The notes under the pieces: model-generated
Seen by the model: only the letters and a program-made list of their open reading frames with translations
Told to the model about the DNA's origin: nothing
The model's database searches: none
Part shown: piece by piece, positions 48,837 through 59,100 of the stretch
Layout: the number at the start of each line of letters is the position of its first letter
Numbering within the stretch: the first letter of the stretch is position 1
Assembly: GCA_964019425.1 (NCBI GenBank)
Contig: OZ025826.1
Coordinates: 248,001-312,000, forward strand
Reading direction: 5' to 3'
DNA: 64,000 nucleotides
DNA from: Flectonema sp. DT1601
Taxonomy: Eukaryota; Euglenozoa; Diplonemea; Diplonemida; Diplonemidae
Made by a program: the position numbers and the translations under genes

Positions 48837-48839
48837 TCA
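48833..48839 (-). promoter_or_regulatory. Single in-frame UGA in a read-through context (UGACUAG)
   Basis: The ORF1 stop TGA (48839-48837) is followed by CTAG. UGA-CUAG is the best-documented stop read-through context in eukaryotic genes. ORF1 and ORF2 share the frame on either side. A point mutation of a sense codon is the alternative. Confidence 0.75.
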
Positions 48840-50486
48840 GTTGAGGTCAAAATCCGAGTCATCATCTTCCATTTCAACATCGCCGTTCTTATCACCTTCT
48901 TGTTTAACAGCAGATTCAGTGGGTGGTGGAGCTGATGCTGGTGTGGGTGCTGGCGCTGGTGTCGGTGCTGCTGCCGTCTGATGTGGTAGCTGAGTTGGTT
49001 GTTGTGGTTGAGGAGCTGTCTTCTGTCTCTTCAGGGTTCCTGTCAGTTTTTGAGCCGCGTCGCCTGGGTTGTAGGTTGGGCCTAGCGGTTTTCTGTCACT
49101 TTTCTTAACTTCCTTGTTTATCACAAGGTACTCATTGGTGCCTATGCTCACGAAGTTGGGAGGCTGCGTGTTTGAAATCGCCACAATCGTAGTGCTTCCA
49201 CCTTTGTTAAACGATGCGACCACTGTGTGCTCCCAGTTGTGAGAGGACTTCATAAAGTCGCTGATCTGCGCTGTTGAGAATTTCCGTATCGCCATTGATT
49301 TTATAATGTACCTGTCACCGGAAGGCAGTGCAGGTTTGAGTGACGCGCTTAACTTAATACGCACTTCAGTGTTGCAGTCGGGATGAACTCGGAGTCCATA
49401 ACAGGTTTTGAACTTACACAGGTAGAATTTACCTTCGAAACCTTCCAGTATTGATGTCTTGGACTTTGCTGCCAAGAATCCAAGATCGTTATTGAATTGA
49501 AGAGTTGGCCAGACATCGCTTCCATTTGACCAGCTCGGGTTTCTGACAAATACATTCTTAGGTTTGTCGGTCTCCGGGTCGTTATTGTTAAACTCCAGAA
49601 TCTTGTGTACTTGGTTTCTGGGAATTCTAATAGCCATTGAGGAATGTGAATCATTTCGTTTGTAACTGAAAGGGGCTGCATTAATCTTTTTCTTTTTTAG
49701 CAGTTCCTTTGTTTTGATCGTTAGATCTTTTTCACTTGATTTGCCCCAATCCTGAACAAACAAGACGGGGTCGGGTGTCGGATGTTGAATTTCGGATGTG
49801 GCTTTGGAAAAATCTTCACCACAGATATGCGTGTAGAAGACTCGTCTGATTTCGCAGACACCACCCTTTTTGATCACCGGTATGGCGACAGGCACCGTGC
49901 TTTTGGTTAGCGGTACTTTGCTGATTGCAGCCCATCGACCACTCTTCTTTGTCTGACGGAGAGCTTCCCAGTCCTGTTTAGAGCGTACTAAAACAAGACC
50001 CGATGCGAGATTGTTGGTAGCATTCGCTGCTACGTCGTAGTTGATTGTAGACACAGTGCCCGCCCACGCGCCGTGTACATGCCATTCCGGGTAGCTTGCT
50101 TTAGCATTTCCCTTTGTGGTTTGTTTAGTCGATGTTGATGATGGTACAGGCAGCGGAAACGAAAAGGTTGATTGTTTAGGTGCCGATGTTGTCTGTTGAT
50201 TAGAAGCTGTAGACGCCTCTGTTGTCGGTTGATTGCTGCCTGCGGTTGGGGCCGTCGCTTCGGTTGCCGTCGCGGTCGCATCCGTCCCACCACCCACTTC
50301 GGGAGTGTCCGGTCTTCTTCTTTTCATCTCAGGGTTCCCACCTTCCGACCCCGTCACGAACTGGATAACCTCCATCAGGAGATTCGCCACTCTTTTCTCT
50401 TTCTCATACTCGGGGATCCCATCATCTCCCACCATCTTCAGGAGGTTCATAGCCTCCGATACTAACCTCCTCAGGTTGTCTCTCAT
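48837..50486 (-). CDS. LINE-A ORF1: putative RNA-binding protein
   Basis: 549 residues from ATG 50486 (MRDNLRRLVSEAMNLL); an upstream in-frame TTG at 50546 is not used here. Parts: a short helical N-terminus, a Thr/Ala/Gln-rich linker, a globular centre including KFYLCKFKTCYGLRVHPD (related to LINE-1 ORF1), a Pro/Ala/Gln stretch, and an acidic end (EMEDDDSDFDLN) before the UGA. No CCHC knuckle is visible. Expected role: binding the LINE RNA. It shares the frame with ORF2. Confidence 0.85.
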   Translation of the reverse strand: MRDNLRRLVSEAMNLLKMVGDDGIPEYEKEKRVANLLMEVIQFVTGSEGGNPEMKRRRPDTPEVGGGTDATATATEATAPTAGSNQPTTEASTASNQQTTSAPKQSTFSFPLPVPSSTSTKQTTKGNAKASYPEWHVHGAWAGTVSTINYDVAANATNNLASGLVLVRSKQDWEALRQTKKSGRWAAISKVPLTKSTVPVAIPVIKKGGVCEIRRVFYTHICGEDFSKATSEIQHPTPDPVLFVQDWGKSSEKDLTIKTKELLKKKKINAAPFSYKRNDSHSSMAIRIPRNQVHKILEFNNNDPETDKPKNVFVRNPSWSNGSDVWPTLQFNNDLGFLAAKSKTSILEGFEGKFYLCKFKTCYGLRVHPDCNTEVRIKLSASLKPALPSGDRYIIKSMAIRKFSTAQISDFMKSSHNWEHTVVASFNKGGSTTIVAISNTQPPNFVSIGTNEYLVINKEVKKSDRKPLGPTYNPGDAAQKLTGTLKRQKTAPQPQQPTQLPHQTAAAPTPAPAPTPASAPPPTESAVKQEGDKNGDVEMEDDDSDFDLN

Positions 50487-50549
50487 AATTGCTTTTCCTG
50501 TGAAACGTACCCACTGATTCTTACCAATATTTGGTTGCGAAATCAATAA

Positions 50550-50584
50550 AGTACAGAAAGTACAGAAGTACAGAAGTACAGAAA
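50550..50584. repeat. AGTACAGA tandem repeat
   Basis: Four units of 8-9 bp (agtacaga) just upstream of LINE-A ORF1. It could mark the 5' end of the element or be a promoter repeat. Confidence 0.8.
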
Positions 50585-50600
50585 ATTTTTTTTATTTATT

Positions 50601-51752
50601 GGGCACCGTCTTCTTTTGTTCATTGTTGTTTTCACTTCAATATTGAATTTTTTTGGTTGCCAAAGAGAAACATGTGTTTGTCTTGTGACTGGATGATATA
50701 GGGATATGATATCATGTTAGTCCCCTCACCACTCTATAGCATGATCATGGAGATCATTTGTGCCACAGCTGAGCCTTGGGAACTCAGAATGGGGTTTAGA
50801 CTAGTCTTCATGTCCAGTTGTTTTATTAGTAACTACCTTTAGATTTTAACTATCATTCAATTGCCACAAGTTATCCCTGTCCTCTGACTAACATGAAGCG
50901 AGACCAAAGGATGCTTTCACACCGTAGATCGGTAGTGAAGATCTGTTTCGAGCAAGCTTTTACCCTTATGCGTGAGATTTCTGTTCTCACTGAGCTTGCC
51001 TTAGGACATCTGTCCCCTAACAAACATCAGGTCAAATAACAAATCCTGATGATGATTTTTATCACTCCATCTCTTCCGATTGAACACTTCTCAATGTAAT
51101 TAGTTTTACTTTAAAGTACCGAATTGGTTAAGATTATGTCACATTCAAGTTATCTAATTTTCCTGCTTTAAAAAAAAAAAAAATCGTCTCTGGATGGGAA
51201 AAAGCTGACGCACTAAGTCGAGTTGATGGATTGATAGCAGCCTGCACATTTATGTATGTTCTGTTCAGCAAAAATGACCATAACCAATCGAAGAGAATCA
51301 TCAAGTGAGTAACAAAAGCTATGAAAAAAAGGGGGAAAGAAAAAAAAAAAGAAGCAAAGGGGGAAAAAAAAAAAAAAGCACGGAATAGAACCTGATAAGA
51401 AATATACGCGAAACACGATTAAAGTCCACACACAGAACACCGAGACGATGTCTTAGTATAACACAGAAAGTCTTGCGAGATATGGCAACCCTCCATGATT
51501 AGTAGAAATTCTTATCACGTTGGGTGGGGATGACATCACGATGTTTGTGTTGCAGGTGTCAGAAAGGTACTCCGACTTGCAATTAAAGCACTTTTTACAA
51601 AAGCTGTCTGTCCACACTGGTTTATTGAAGATCTGAAGGTACTTCAGCATACTTTGCAATAAAACCTTCTTTCTGTCTGTCTGTCATACACCGGCTACAA
51701 AAAATAAAAAATACAAATAATTTAGTAACCCCTTTGTCACAAACTACAAGTC
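50601..51752. other. Non-coding region between LINE-A and the 7TM-like gene
   Basis: About 50690-51070 has even base composition without homopolymers, unlike host spacers, and could be LINE-A 5' UTR or another transposon relict. I could not match it to any element here. From 51168 onward it is A-rich host spacer with several poly(A) runs. No gene is supported. Confidence 0.5.
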
Positions 51753-52814
51753 TCAATCCCACTCTCCAGTTCGAACCTCTGTGCGATTACAATTTTGAAG
51801 ACATTCGTAATACTCCATCTCGTGAACTCTTTTAAACTCATATTTCAAGAACACAATAAAACAACAAAGAGCAAATGCGTGAAGCAAAACTATGATATCC
51901 AACCACGAGAAGATGGACAACGGACACGGTGACCATTTTATTGCGTCCTTGAGAATGTATTTTGCCCAAGTGTGAAAAGGTATACTAGCAGGCAAGTCAC
52001 AAATACAACCAGTCAACAATGTCATACGAGACAGTAACGACGGAGAGCTACTTGGAGATGCATCAGTTGCTCGTGGAAAGCAAACAACGATCATAAGAAC
52101 AAGCAGAGGTACTCTTTGAAGTCCTATAGACACCATTAAAACCCAATATGAATCAGCATACACACTCCCATCTGGAATATTTGGAGTTGCCCACCAAGCA
52201 GTAATGATGTGAATAATTGCAAGTACTGCCAAACCTACTTCAGCAGTAAACAGAGCACTACAACACGTATGTCGTCTACTTGCAGTGCTAGAACCCTCTG
52301 ACACAGCTGTATTCCTACGAGAACCCGATCTGTAGTAATATTGATATAGCAGTGCGAGTGTCAGAAACATAACATAAATACTGTCAACTGTCCAGGATAC
52401 GAACTGAAGTATTGCAACAGCGTGAACCTTGTCATGAATTGCAGGAAATCCAAACAAAACAGACTCAACAACACCTCTAACACCACATCCAATAAAATAT
52501 AAAACCCAATAAGAATTACTAATAGAGGCAGTGTGTAGTGATCCGCTTTCGTCTCTGTTTCTTTTGAATAGTGAGGAGATTCCCCACTTCACAGCAGCTC
52601 CAATTGACGAGTTCTCTCCCAACCACCAGAGCATAAAATTATACCTTACAACCACCACCATGGCAACTACGAACGCCAAAACGGAAAAAACCGAACACAA
52701 CAATGTCGTTGAGGGGAAATCCAAGCTAATGGAAGTAGACTCCGGGCATTTTGTTAAGCCAATATTGTTCGTCAGCACATTTAACGAACCAGTTGGGGAC
52801 GGGGTATAGGGCAT
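51753..52814 (-). CDS. Seven-helix-type membrane protein, function unknown
   Basis: 353 residues from ATG 52814 (MPYTPSPTGSLNV). The N-terminus of about 35 residues is polar, and roughly seven hydrophobic helices follow (TTLLCSVFSVLAFVVAMVVV, NSYWVLYFIGCGVRGVVESV, DSIYVMFLTLALLYQYYY, AEVGLAVLAIIHIITAWW, SYWVLMVSIGLQRVPLLVLM, a helix near CICDLPASIPFHTW, LDIIVLLHAFALCCFIVFL). The C-terminus is charged and cytosolic-looking. The layout resembles GPCR-like or THH/TOM-type proteins, but no family motif is clear. A strong acceptor (cttttccccctcaccag, ending at 52831) sits 16 nt upstream. Confidence 0.8.
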   Translation of the reverse strand: MPYTPSPTGSLNVLTNNIGLTKCPESTSISLDFPSTTLLCSVFSVLAFVVAMVVVVRYNFMLWWLGENSSIGAAVKWGISSLFKRNRDESGSLHTASISNSYWVLYFIGCGVRGVVESVLFGFPAIHDKVHAVAILQFVSWTVDSIYVMFLTLALLYQYYYRSGSRRNTAVSEGSSTASRRHTCCSALFTAEVGLAVLAIIHIITAWWATPNIPDGSVYADSYWVLMVSIGLQRVPLLVLMIVVCFPRATDASPSSSPSLLSRMTLLTGCICDLPASIPFHTWAKYILKDAIKWSPCPLSIFSWLDIIVLLHAFALCCFIVFLKYEFKRVHEMEYYECLQNCNRTEVRTGEWD

Positions 52815-52831
52815 CTCCGACCTACGGGTTC

Positions 52832-53324
52832 TGGTGAGGGGGAAAAGTTATTACACGGTTAGTACTTTACGCTTTCAAACGAAAAGCTATATAAAAAAAA
52901 GAGACATGCAGTCATTCTCAAAATTACCGAGAGGAGCCGCAAGGCATACTAACTGGTCATTGGTCGGCTCCTCCCCTAGAAGTAATAGGTAGAGTCAAGC
53001 ATCCACTACAGCGAGTGGGTGAAAGGACAGCTGTAGTTGCTCAAAAAATAAAATTAATAAAAATTAATAATCTCCAGAGAGGTCATACCCGAAAGGGCCG
53101 AGCAGTCTCCTTGGTTCTTCACGGACCGTCTCGATTCAAGACGAAATTGCCTCGCTCGACTGCAAACCCCTCTCTTTTCAGTTCGATTCCCTGTCACGCT
53201 TTTTTTTTTCTTCTTGGAGGTGAGAGGCATTTTTTTTGCCCTGCATAAATAGAAAAACATAACTCGTGAACAACTGCAACGCATTACGAAAAGGTTTATA
53301 TAAATTTAGTCACCTGGCTTGTGG
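52832..53324. other. Intergenic spacer
   Basis: Contains the likely 3' UTR of the SGNH hydrolase gene and upstream DNA of the 7TM-like gene. A GTTCGATTC string near 53180 does not fold into a tRNA. Nothing else is supported. Confidence 0.55.
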
Positions 53325-54272
53325 TTAGCTGTCCCACAACTGCTTCTCCTTTAAGTGAGGTATCAAACAGTTTGCCCACATTTTTTCGAAACCTTCCAAT
53401 CCTGGATGAAGAGAGTCTCCCATCAAGTGACTTGCAATCCCATCACCTGCTGAGTTAATAAACACCTCACTGCAGTCAAGATAGATACCATTGGGACACA
53501 CTCTGGGAAGTTGTAGAGCAATTTGGCTATTGACCGCAAGAACAGCAGTGTTTTTGCGGTTTGGAATCCTATGCTTTACACAAGTAGTTGGTTCTCCTTT
53601 GCAATCTCCACGAGGAAGTATCGCCATTGTTAGAATTTTTGCTTTCGGAAATTTGGCACAAAGAATCCTCACAACAGAAATAACACCTTCAGTAACATTC
53701 TCAACAGAGTGCCCCCACTTTACATTGTTTGTCCCGATGAGGACGATTATTGTTTTCGGTTCCATACCATCAAGTTCACCGTTGACGATTCTGTATAGAA
53801 CGTGTTCAGTTCGATCCCCTCCGATGCCAAGGGCCACACTGTTGTCACCAAAGTGTTTTGGAAAAGCATCAGGAAATCCCTTACAAAAATTTTCTTTACA
53901 GCGATTACCAATCATCGTACCTCGAAGTGTTTCTGTTATACTATCCCCAAGGAATAGAAAAGTTGGTTTTGGGTGAGCGGCAGCAAATTTTTTCGCATGT
54001 TTTCTCAACCTTTTCATGGCCTTCCACCAAGTTACGTCGTTCGGTTTAACTTGAGGATGAACACTCTCAGGTAAGTCTTTGCATTGCTTTGATTGACTAC
54101 AATTCACGTCAACTTCAGAGCACCATATGCCAGGTCCATAGGAGCAAATATTTGGTTCAGTTTTCACGCGATCTTTTACTTCAGTTGTAGTCATCATTTG
54201 CATCTGAATCCGCAGCAGCAGGACTGCTATGATGGCGACTGCACCGATGGTGACCTGACGGGCCAGTGCCAT
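53325..54272 (-). CDS. Membrane-anchored SGNH/GDSL hydrolase
   Basis: 315 residues from ATG 54272. An N-terminal anchor or signal (VTIGAVAIIAVLLLRI) leads to a Cys-containing lumenal or outside domain. The four SGNH blocks are visible: FLFLGDSIT (nucleophile Ser111), GIGGDRTEHVLYRI, VLIGTNN (180-183), and GDSLHPGLEGF with the Asp/His pair. The GGDRTEHVLYR and GTNN blocks resemble the PAF-acetylhydrolase IB catalytic subunit subgroup. It is expected to cleave an ester, perhaps a lipid or an acetylated sugar. A CAG acceptor (gttaattttgcag, ending at 54289) lies 16 nt upstream of the ATG. Confidence 0.92.
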   Translation of the reverse strand: MALARQVTIGAVAIIAVLLLRIQMQMMTTTEVKDRVKTEPNICSYGPGIWCSEVDVNCSQSKQCKDLPESVHPQVKPNDVTWWKAMKRLRKHAKKFAAAHPKPTFLFLGDSITETLRGTMIGNRCKENFCKGFPDAFPKHFGDNSVALGIGGDRTEHVLYRIVNGELDGMEPKTIIVLIGTNNVKWGHSVENVTEGVISVVRILCAKFPKAKILTMAILPRGDCKGEPTTCVKHRIPNRKNTAVLAVNSQIALQLPRVCPNGIYLDCSEVFINSAGDGIASHLMGDSLHPGLEGFEKMWANCLIPHLKEKQLWDS

Positions 54273-54289
54273 TGTGTAAAAAAAATAGC

Positions 54290-56143
54290 TGCAAAATTAA
54301 CTTTTTTTTTTTTAAATTATTCTTCTCTCACAAAAAAGAAAAATTGAGTGGCGACTCAGATTACTTATATTTGTATGTAAACGATGTCAAAAAAAAGAGC
54401 TCCTCCCTCAATAATGTTAAGGCCTATCACATGTCGAAAGAACCTGGTTAAGAACATAAATTATAACAAAACAAACAGAAAAAAAAAAAACATTTCATTG
54501 TTCACTTTTTAGAGTAACGGAGGATTTTTATTTTATTACTTTTTTTATTTTTCGTGTACAATTTAGACCTCTTTGCTGAAAAACAGCGTGAGGGGTAAAT
54601 TGATACGTTTTTTTTTTTTTTCTTATGTCTTAGAAGAGGAAGGGGTAGTTTTTTTTTTTTTGTGTAGAATAGATCAGTATAGGGGGAGAGGAAAAGGAAA
54701 CTTTAAAAAAAAAAAAAAAGCCGATCGGTAGAACAAGAGAACCCACCCCCACTAATCAAGATTTCGTGGGGTGTTGTTGTTGGAAAGATTTTTGTTTTTT
54801 TCTCCGTCAACAACGAAAGTCCAACTCTTTCATGAATTGAGCGGAGAAAGAAAAGAAGAAAAAAAAACTCCAACTTGTCAAATGGACATCTCCGTTTGCA
54901 ATCGCTTTATTTCAGTTATTAAATAAGGGGAGAGAGAGAAAAAGTTTTTTTTTTTTACTTCTCTTCCCTCTCCCCAAAAAAAAGGGTAATTGATTTTTTT
55001 TTTTTTTCACAGGGGAAAGGAAGGTTAAAAAAGTGTTGTTGTAAATAATTGCAACGACCTCAGAATCACTCCCCAATCTCTGAACACTTTCAACCGCCTC
55101 ATTAGTTATTTTCAGTCTCCCACGTGTAGTGTAATACGAAAAAAAAAAAAAAAAACAGATATCCTTTTTTTCTTTTTTCAAATTAAAAGGCGTCTTGGAG
55201 ACAAATGCAAAACCGACACCAATTTTTTTTCTTTTTCTTAATAATGTAAAGAGAGGAAAAAACAGCTGCACAGCATGCAACATTTTTTTTTTTTTTTATG
55301 TTAAATTTTTTTAAAAAACAACAAGAGAGGAAGAGACATGGCTAACCTCAACAACGAAATCCCTCACAAATGCGACGAATATTCCTTGTGCAGGTAACCG
55401 TAGCGTTTTTTTTTTTTTTTTTTCTGCTTCTTAAAAAAAAAACGAGATACAAGTTTGCTGCCTTCTATGATGTCAACAAACCCAACACACATTATTAGAT
55501 ATGAATGTGATATATTTAATTTTTTTTACTTTTTTGCAGAAAAAGACGAGCAATAACAAGACAGCTTCATCCAGCAAAAATAAAATAAATTAGAGTAACT
55601 GGGGGAGTGATGTGGATAGAGGCTGTGGATATTGGGAACTGTTACGGATAATTAAATAATTTTTTTAAAAAAAAATAAAAAGGTACAGAACAATGGATTA
55701 AAACACCTTTCATTCTGGACCATTGACTACCCTCACAAAGAAGCTCCTCGAAGTCCGAAATCGGACTACAATAAAATAGCAAACCATCAAAAGATAGAAA
55801 AAAAGAAAAAAAAATAATTATTTGATGTGGAAAATTAAATTTATAATTTGTAATATTCATCATGGTTAACAACAGCAACACCACCTCACACCTTGTCTCC
55901 AAGGGATTGGTGCTGCATGACACAGATAATGTAAAAAAAAATAAAAAGAAAAAGAAAAGAGGGAGAGAATCATGCGGCAGACAAGATGAAAACGAGCTAT
56001 CCGCCAAAACCTTCAGAGAGTTGAGGAAAAAAAATTTTTCTCGATTTTTTTTTCGGTTTGGCGCAGTGCGCCAGGGTCTTCATAATTTTGGATGAGCAGT
56101 CTAAAGAACGGAACCATCAAGAAGAGAGGAATTACAGAAGTTA
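54290..56143. other. Intergenic spacer rich in A and T homopolymers
   Basis: About 1.85 kb between the SGNH hydrolase gene and the end of the giant gene. It is packed with A- or T-runs of 8 to 20 nt (for example near 54650, 54705, 54945, 55140, 55405). Short ORFs here are runs of Lys or Phe. No gene or RNA is recognised. Confidence 0.55.
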
Positions 56144-59100
56144 TTACATTCCCAACACTACAACAAACAGCAACGAACAAGCCAGCGTTCCGAACAGACT
56201 CGGAGACAACATCCACGAACTAGAAGGCGGGTTCACTGGAGTGATCGTTGGCCTGTCTGTCGCCGGAGGCGCAGGCGTTGGCGGTGGTGGCTGTGGTGTT
56301 GGTGGAGCCGGAGTAGTCGGAGGACTCGGTGTTGGCACCGCGGTCGGCACAGCAGTCGGAACCGCTGTAGGCACTGCCGTTGGAGGTGGCGTCACTGTTG
56401 GCGCAGCTGTTTTTTTGTTTTTTGTTTTTTTATATTTATATTTATATTTATATTATGAAAACGACGACAACAACAACAACAACAATAAAAACAACAACAA
56501 CATACCTGTAAGTCCACTCGCATTTGCATTCGCAAAGACGGCACTGGATCCCTGAACCAAAACCGAATTACCCGGATCAGCCAAATCATTAGTGATGGTG
56601 GACTTCACAAGGTCGGCCATCTGAGAAGTGTTTCCGGCAACCGTCGCCTGCACTTCGAACTCGGCCTTGGCAACAAGCTGCGCCGTCGCCAGGACCCCAA
56701 ACATCCTGTACATCACCTCCTGGCTCGCCGTCTGGTTCCCGGCAGTGCAGTTCGGATCGATCGACGAGTTGCACGCAGGTGCCACAACTGTCGGGGCAGG
56801 GGTCGGCGGATAGAAGTCCTTGCACACAGAGGAGTTCGACCGGTCTTCGGGCGTGATTGCCTGGACCGCCCTGTCCGAAGCGATCGAGCACACGTACTTC
56901 AACTTCACATCCTTCAGGGTCTGCAGGGTCTTTCCGAGAAGCTTCTTCATGTTGTCCTCGAAGTCCGCCCTCTTGATCTTTCCGAGGAAGTTCTGGAAGT
57001 CCGCAGGCGTCCCGAAGTTCCCCAACGGAAGCGCCGCCTTCACCGGAACCGGCTCCACCACCGGAGGCCGCGTTCCGTTCGTATCCGTCCAGTTCACGTT
57101 GAACACCTCGGTCACGAACTCCTTGTTCAGGCAATCCTTGTTCTTGTCGCTCGGACCGTTGATGCAACGGAACGTCAGCGTCATCTCCGGACACGCATCG
57201 CTGATCTCCAAATTCTCGAACCGGGCCACCCCGTCCACCACCTTCGCCTGGATCGGGGTCAGCACGTCGATGAATCCCCCGTTCATCTTCCCGACGTACC
57301 CAAACGGCGACGTCGTCGAGTTGCACTGGCTCGTCACCATGATCTTCGACTGCGAGTCTCCCTTCACCGTCATCCCGGCCACGTCGATCACCGCAACCGA
57401 GATGTTGAACTTGTTCCCCGGAGGCATCGGGTTCTGGAACTGAGTCGGCAGCCCGCACACCCCGTTCGGGCAAGCCTGGCTCGACGGCAGAGGCGGCAGC
57501 GACGACGGCGACGCCGCCACAGGCGGAGGCAGCGCCATCCCGATCCCGTCGATCCTCTGCATGTTCACCTCCACCAAGAAGCTCGCATCCTTCCTCGCTC
57601 CCGGATCCACGCTCTCCCCCTTCCGGTCGAACCCAACCGTCGTGAAAAGCACCCGTTTCAAACCGTCTCCCGCACCGTCGAACACGATCTTGCTGAACCC
57701 GTACATTCCCCCCGACAGTTGGAACTCCAGGTTGTTGCTCGTCGTCTTCCCGTCGATCAGCCATCCAGAGGTGTCGCAGTTTGCGAGCCCCGACATCTCC
57801 GTGTGCTTGCACCCCCCGCCCGAGATGCAAGTGTCGTACACCCAAGGCTTCCCCGACCTCGTAGTCGAAATCAACTTGTCGAGGTTCAGACACGGGATCG
57901 CCACCGGAGACATCAGCACCATCGCGTTGCTTCCCAAGTCCTCTTGGTGCCACACCTTCTTCCCAGTCACGTCCAGCGCCATCACGTTCATCTTGAAAGG
58001 GAATCCGTGTACCCAGTTCGCCACTCGCCTTCCTTCCTTCATTCCCATAGGCTGTTCCCATCCGTACCCGCCGCTGTTTCCACCCTGTGCCGGTCCGACT
58101 GGTGCATTGATGCTCGAGTTCTTCCCCCCTGATCCTGATCCAGACCCCGGAGGTGGCGCACCACCGAACCCGCCCACCACGTGCAGCGTCACTCCCTTCC
58201 TCACCACGTACAGTGGACCCACTTCCGCCACAGTTCCGAACACCGTGTCCACGATCGACTTGTCCGCCTGCACCACCGGTGCCGTCGCCTGAACCGTGAA
58301 GTACCAAGGCGAGTGCTCGCAGATTCCGATCACCCCGCTCGCCGTCTCACACGACGGCAGTCGGGTGGTCTCCGTCGGATCCAGCTTGAACGTCACCACT
58401 CCCGCCTTCGCAATCGAAACCTGCTCTCCCCATACCGTCTTGAACGACGGAAACGAGCTCGAGTTTCCTCCACCACCACCACTGCCTCCAGGTCCCACCC
58501 GAGACCCCGTCAGCTTCACCGACATGTGGTAGTCTCCGGAGATCAACGACCCGCTCGTTGCGTCCACCAACTTGAAAGACAGCGCCGATCCCATCCCGAC
58601 CACCGCCGCGTCCTTCCCGTTGATCGTCCTCCCCATCAGACGCGTGAAGTTGCTCGCCGCCGCCAGGTTCGCCCCCGTCGTCGGGTTCACCTCGATCGCC
58701 AACGGTGACTCCACCGTCACGTCCAACTTCGAAGTCGGGTTCACCTCGCTCGTCGTCCCGGCCGCGTCCACGATCGGAAGCCCCCCGATCGCGGTCTTCG
58801 GAATCGCGCATTTCCCGTCGGTCGTGAAGTACCCTGCGAGAGTCGCCGTGTCTCCCCCGCTTCCCACCGTCACCGAGCACGCCGCACCCGAAGTCCCCGC
58901 CGGCGACATGCACGTGAAGCAGTTCGGAGGCGTCATCGAAGCCCCCGTCACCGTCACCTGCGCCGCCGTCCACGCCGTCGCCATCTGTCCGTATCCGCTG
59001 AACGTCTTGCTCGAGTCCCACGCCCTCAGCCCCAGCAGCACCGTACGGTTCGACACCGAGTACGCCGTCGCCGTCCCCGACGACACCCCCGCCGAAAACG

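Larger units (their letters stand above)
44422..50600 (-). mobile_element. LINE-A: apparently full-length ingi/I-like LINE with ORF1-stop-2A-ORF2 layout
   Basis: Minus-strand element with ORF1 (50486-48837), an in-frame UGA, a 2A motif, ORF2 (to 44925), a 3' UTR of about 470 nt and a 30-nt A-tail (T at 44422-44451). The 5' limit is not defined. An AGTACAGA tandem repeat at 50550-50584 lies near it. The A-tail side faces the tRNA-Asp footprint. Apart from the ORF1 stop there is no break in about 5.5 kb of coding sequence, so it looks recent. Confidence 0.88.

Noticed and set aside
28634-50600. LTR retrotransposon or virus-like element in the nest
   Set aside because: No long terminal repeats, integrase, protease of the retroviral type or capsid gene. 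All RT-bearing units show AP endonuclease-RT-RNase H order and A-tails typical of LINEs.
53160-53200. Possible tRNA at a GTTCGATTC string
   Set aside because: The flanking bases do not form a T-stem, and no acceptor or anticodon arm can be paired at the required spacing. A similar string near 23698 fails for the same reason.
54290-56143. Small ORFs rich in Phe or Lys in the spacer
   Set aside because: They follow homopolymer runs, lack conserved motifs and have no acceptor or consistent start.
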